Origin: Allodiplogaster sudhausi
Taxonomy: Eukaryota; Nematoda; Chromadorea; Rhabditida; Diplogasteridae
Direction of reading: 5' to 3'
Assembly: GCA_945643635.1 (NCBI GenBank)
Contig: CALZFC010000007.1
Coordinates: 1,266,501-1,330,500 of the forward strand
DNA: 64,000 nt
Positions 62,235 to 64,000 of this stretch are shown here, in pieces (the first letter of the stretch is position 1; the number at the start of each line of letters is the position of its first letter). Below the pieces are notes generated by a model. That model was not told the DNA's origin. It searched no databases and was given only the letters and a program-made list of their open reading frames with translations. A program made the translations under genes and the position numbers.

Positions 62235-62860
62235 TGAGAGAGAGAGAGAGAGAGACGAACCAACGATGGAAGGGAGGTCGGCGTGGTCGAGTTCGGTGAG
62301 GAAGACACCATTCAAGAGGCAGCTGCGCAGTTGGAACAGCGCGTGCAGCGAAAGCGCAGCCACGTGCGGTTTCGACCAGCGGTTGCCTCCTTCAACATGT
62401 TCTTCTTTGTCTCTCTCTCTCTCTCTTTCTCTCTCTCCCACCCTGCTCGACATCCTCCTCGAACTTGACCCATCGCGCGGTCTCTCGCCATTCCTTGCCT
62501 CCCAGCTCGCCCATCTCCGTGAAGAGCGCGGGCAGCTCGCTCTTCTCTTTCAGCAGGAACATGACGCGCGTGCCTGGGGCTGCAAAGAGAATTAAGGCTT
62601 ATTTCATATACAATGTGCGCAATTAATAAAAAAAACAATAAATTATAATAAAAAATGGACTAACCAAGAGAAGCGAGCTCGATGCTCTCTCGCTTCTTGC
62701 TGCTCATTCTGCGTCGCCTGGAAGTGGAAGGAGCGGAGTCGGAATCGACTCCGGGATGAAGCCCCATGCTGCACCAGATGCCCCCACTGCTCCCCGCCAC
62801 AGGATCAGGAGTCGGCCTATCAGCAGACTCGCCCTCTCCCTCTCCTCCCTTCTCACTCAT
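53146..62860 (-). CDS. SLC4 Na+/bicarbonate cotransporter (NBC-like)
   Basis: A large multi-exon plasma-membrane bicarbonate transporter. It starts with [19 protein letters not shown] (ATG at 62860; an alternative start exists at 63125 in another frame). The cytoplasmic domain contains [46 protein letters not shown] and [18 protein letters not shown], typical of the Na+-coupled branch. Then come [14 protein letters not shown] and the linker [16 protein letters not shown]. The membrane domain has [55 protein letters not shown], [20 protein letters not shown], a Cys-rich exofacial loop ([17 protein letters not shown]) and later helices such as [20 protein letters not shown]. The tail ends LRKTTPP at 53146. 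Introns carry many GA repeats and a 1.3-kb element. Direct assignment to NBCe, NBCn or NDCBE type is not possible here. Confidence 0.93.
55264..55391. repeat. (GA)n microsatellite in SLC4 intron
   Basis: A long GA tract with GAGC interruptions fills most of one SLC4 intron, leaving only short unique sequence at each splice site. Confidence 0.9.
55779..57084. mobile_element. hAT-like element with internal 167-bp satellite
   Basis: A 1,306-bp element with short terminal inverted repeats TAGAGACCGCAG / CTGCGGTCTCTA and an 8-bp duplication GTTATATC at 55771-55778 and 57085-57092. Because the termini and flanks share bases, 6 or 10 bp are also possible readings. TAGAG ends and 8 bp fit hAT. It lies in an SLC4 intron, about 15 bp upstream of the acceptor of the GLDQCRD exon. 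The interior is mainly a tandem repeat (listed separately) and encodes no transposase. Confidence 0.82.
56065..56815. repeat. 167-bp tandem repeat, about 4-5 copies
   Basis: The anchor CTATGGCC recurs at 56111, 56275, 56442, 56609 and (as CTATGACC) 56776, giving a unit of 167 bp (164 for the first, more diverged copy). Units share TTTATACTTTCGTGGTCAAC and ATCAAGGGGATTT. Inner copies are nearly identical. The array sits wholly inside the element at 55779-57084. Confidence 0.92.
57886..58038. repeat. (GA)n microsatellite in SLC4 intron
   Basis: A GA-rich block of about 150 bp with GACAGA and GGAGAG interruptions, directly upstream (sense) of the exon encoding [13 protein letters not shown]. 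Confidence 0.9.
59300..60475. other. large SLC4 intron without recognised features
   Basis: A 1.2-kb stretch between the SLC4 exon reading VDFLHRH and the exon reading [13 protein letters not shown]. + strand open frames here are Ser/Leu/Phe-rich and unrecognised; they follow CT-rich composition. No element boundaries were found. Confidence 0.5.
61131..61236. repeat. (GA)n microsatellite in SLC4 intron
   Basis: A GA tract with GAGGGAGAG interruptions. A second GA tract at about 61402-61465 flanks the short C-run repeat between them. Confidence 0.88.
61266..61373. repeat. four spaced C6 motifs (TAACCCCCC)
   Basis: The motif TAACCCCCC(C/A)GG appears four times (about 61268, 61303, 61331 and 61358) at 27-35 bp spacing. 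On the minus (sense) strand this gives four G6 runs. It may be a short degenerate tandem repeat; the loops are too long for a standard G-quadruplex. Confidence 0.7.
62205..62257. repeat. (GA)n microsatellite in SLC4 intron
   Basis: A GA run directly beside the exon reading NRWSKPHVA (sense-strand CT just after its donor). Confidence 0.88.
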
Positions 62861-64000
62861 AACAGCTGCCTGATTGAGCTTCTTCCTCCCCTGCACACAC
62901 TCACTCGCTAGGCCTCCTCCCCGCCATTGCCACTGTCGACAGCCCGGCTGGATCGATAGCTTCGGCCCCGAGGCGGCAGAGCAAGGGACGCCCCTCTCCT
63001 GAGCCCACCCTCTCCAGCAGCCGGGCTCTCTATCCCCCACTCCCCTGCTTCCCTCCGGGCCTTCACTTCCAAACTCACGGAGACTAACCCAGTAGTCGTT
63101 GTCGCAGACTTTGCCTCGGCAGCCATTCTGAGATGTGCGGAGAAGTAGGCAGGAGTGGAGGGGCAGCAGATGAGTAGTCGCCCCCTTTTCACTCTCTCCG
63201 AGACACGACTCTTTCTCTCTTCTCGTACTGCCGCTCCTCCTGCCGCTTCATTGTTTACATTCAGAAGAGGGAGACAGTCAACACAGTCTATCTCCGTAAC
63301 CGCCTTCTCTTTTGCGAGAGCCGCGCTTTGATATTACACGGAAGCAACAACAAGCAGAGAGGCTAAAGCCGCTTAATTTGGAATTAGCAGACGGCAACTT
63401 GAGGAGTTCAAACGGCCAAGATCATGCCAAGAACGACGCGTGGCGTTCGAGCAACGATGAAACATCTCATGGGAAGACGGGTCGGCTAGTCCTTTACGCA
63501 AACTATTTGCACGCGAGCTATCATATGAAACAGAAGAAAAAGCGGCAGCAAGGAATGGAAGGTGCAGGAGTCATTACGCCTACTTCATGTTAATCACCCT
63601 TAAGGACGAGGAAAAGAACAACAACTTTAACGAATTGAAATGCCAGGAATTCGTTATCTTATTCACAAGAGCAGCCGACTGCGGAGGGCCAGAGACAATT
63701 GCAAATGACGCAGCGGGGCAGCAGATTCACACGTCACAACACTCTGCGGCCCGCTCACGAAATGCACATTTTCAAAGACTGAGCCGGGACGCCGAAAGGA
63801 ATGGAATGAGAAAGAGTGAAGGAAACACGATGGGCTTGCAAACTCTGATAAGGACTGATTGGCGGAGAATTATTGCGGTCGCATCAGTTACGTTCTCGCC
63901 AGCTGAAGTGACTGATTCCTCAGAAGACTACTGTTCTTCGAATACTGCGAGCACACGCTTAAAGACCCTACGGGAAAATGTAAGACAACCCAGAATACAT
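62861..64000. promoter_or_regulatory. SLC4 upstream region
   Basis: The SLC4 promoter and 5' UTR must lie here. A minus frame beginning at 63125 (MAAEAKSATTTTGLV) runs into the transcript region but ends before the SLC4 frame; it could be an upstream ORF or an alternative N-terminus with an unseen splice. A + frame at 63312-63593 has ordinary composition but no family I recognise. No repeat or RNA gene is seen. Confidence 0.4.

Overview
The window is nuclear DNA from an invertebrate metazoan. Coding regions are broken by many short GT-AG introns (mostly 50-500 bp), genes lie on both strands, and introns and spacers are full of (GA)n/(CT)n runs. Several start codons follow directly on a splice-acceptor-like sequence, which would fit a lineage with spliced-leader trans-splicing (nematode, flatworm or similar). 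I cannot fix the phylum from sequence alone. All gene models were assembled by hand from splice sites and reading-frame continuity. Families were recognised by motif and were not checked by database search.

Layout: 1-3380 gene-poor GA-rich DNA with one near-perfect hairpin; 3382-6451 (+) DIPK1/FAM69-type kinase-like protein; 6452-11780 gene-poor, with GA repeats, a perfect 15-copy 44-bp satellite and a hAT-type MITE; 11781-15643 (-) Spindly-like dynein adaptor; 16089-18740 (+) Tat-SF1; 18752-20582 (-) bifunctional CoA synthase; 21510-22395 (-) small SHB/SHE/SHF-like SH2 protein; 23136-24517 (+) NUDT7-type peroxisomal CoA diphosphatase; 24736-28506 (-) CNG channel beta subunit; 29228-42207 (+) ATM kinase; 43012-45588 (+) SNX1/2 sorting nexin; 46119-48990 (-) Golgi alpha-1,2-mannosidase I; 49419-52143 (+) mitochondrial ClpX; 53146-62860 (-) SLC4 Na+/bicarbonate transporter; 62861-64000 upstream DNA.

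These are mostly unrelated housekeeping or neuronal genes, not an operon. One functional pairing stands out: an enzyme that makes CoA (COASY) and one that degrades it (NUDT7) lie within 6 kb. Gene ends are tight in places; the Tat-SF1 and COASY stop codons are 11 bp apart.

The most striking item is a 1.36-kb transposon with ~200-bp terminal inverted repeats at 30021-31383, inserted into an ATM coding exon with an 8-bp target duplication. It appears to have become a new intron: the GT donor lies in its own left end, the AG acceptor comes from the duplicated target, and splicing would add exactly one codon. At least four other inverted-repeat elements carry exact target duplications. Four elements (12795, 10922, 15182 and 55779) have 8-bp duplications and hAT-like ends.
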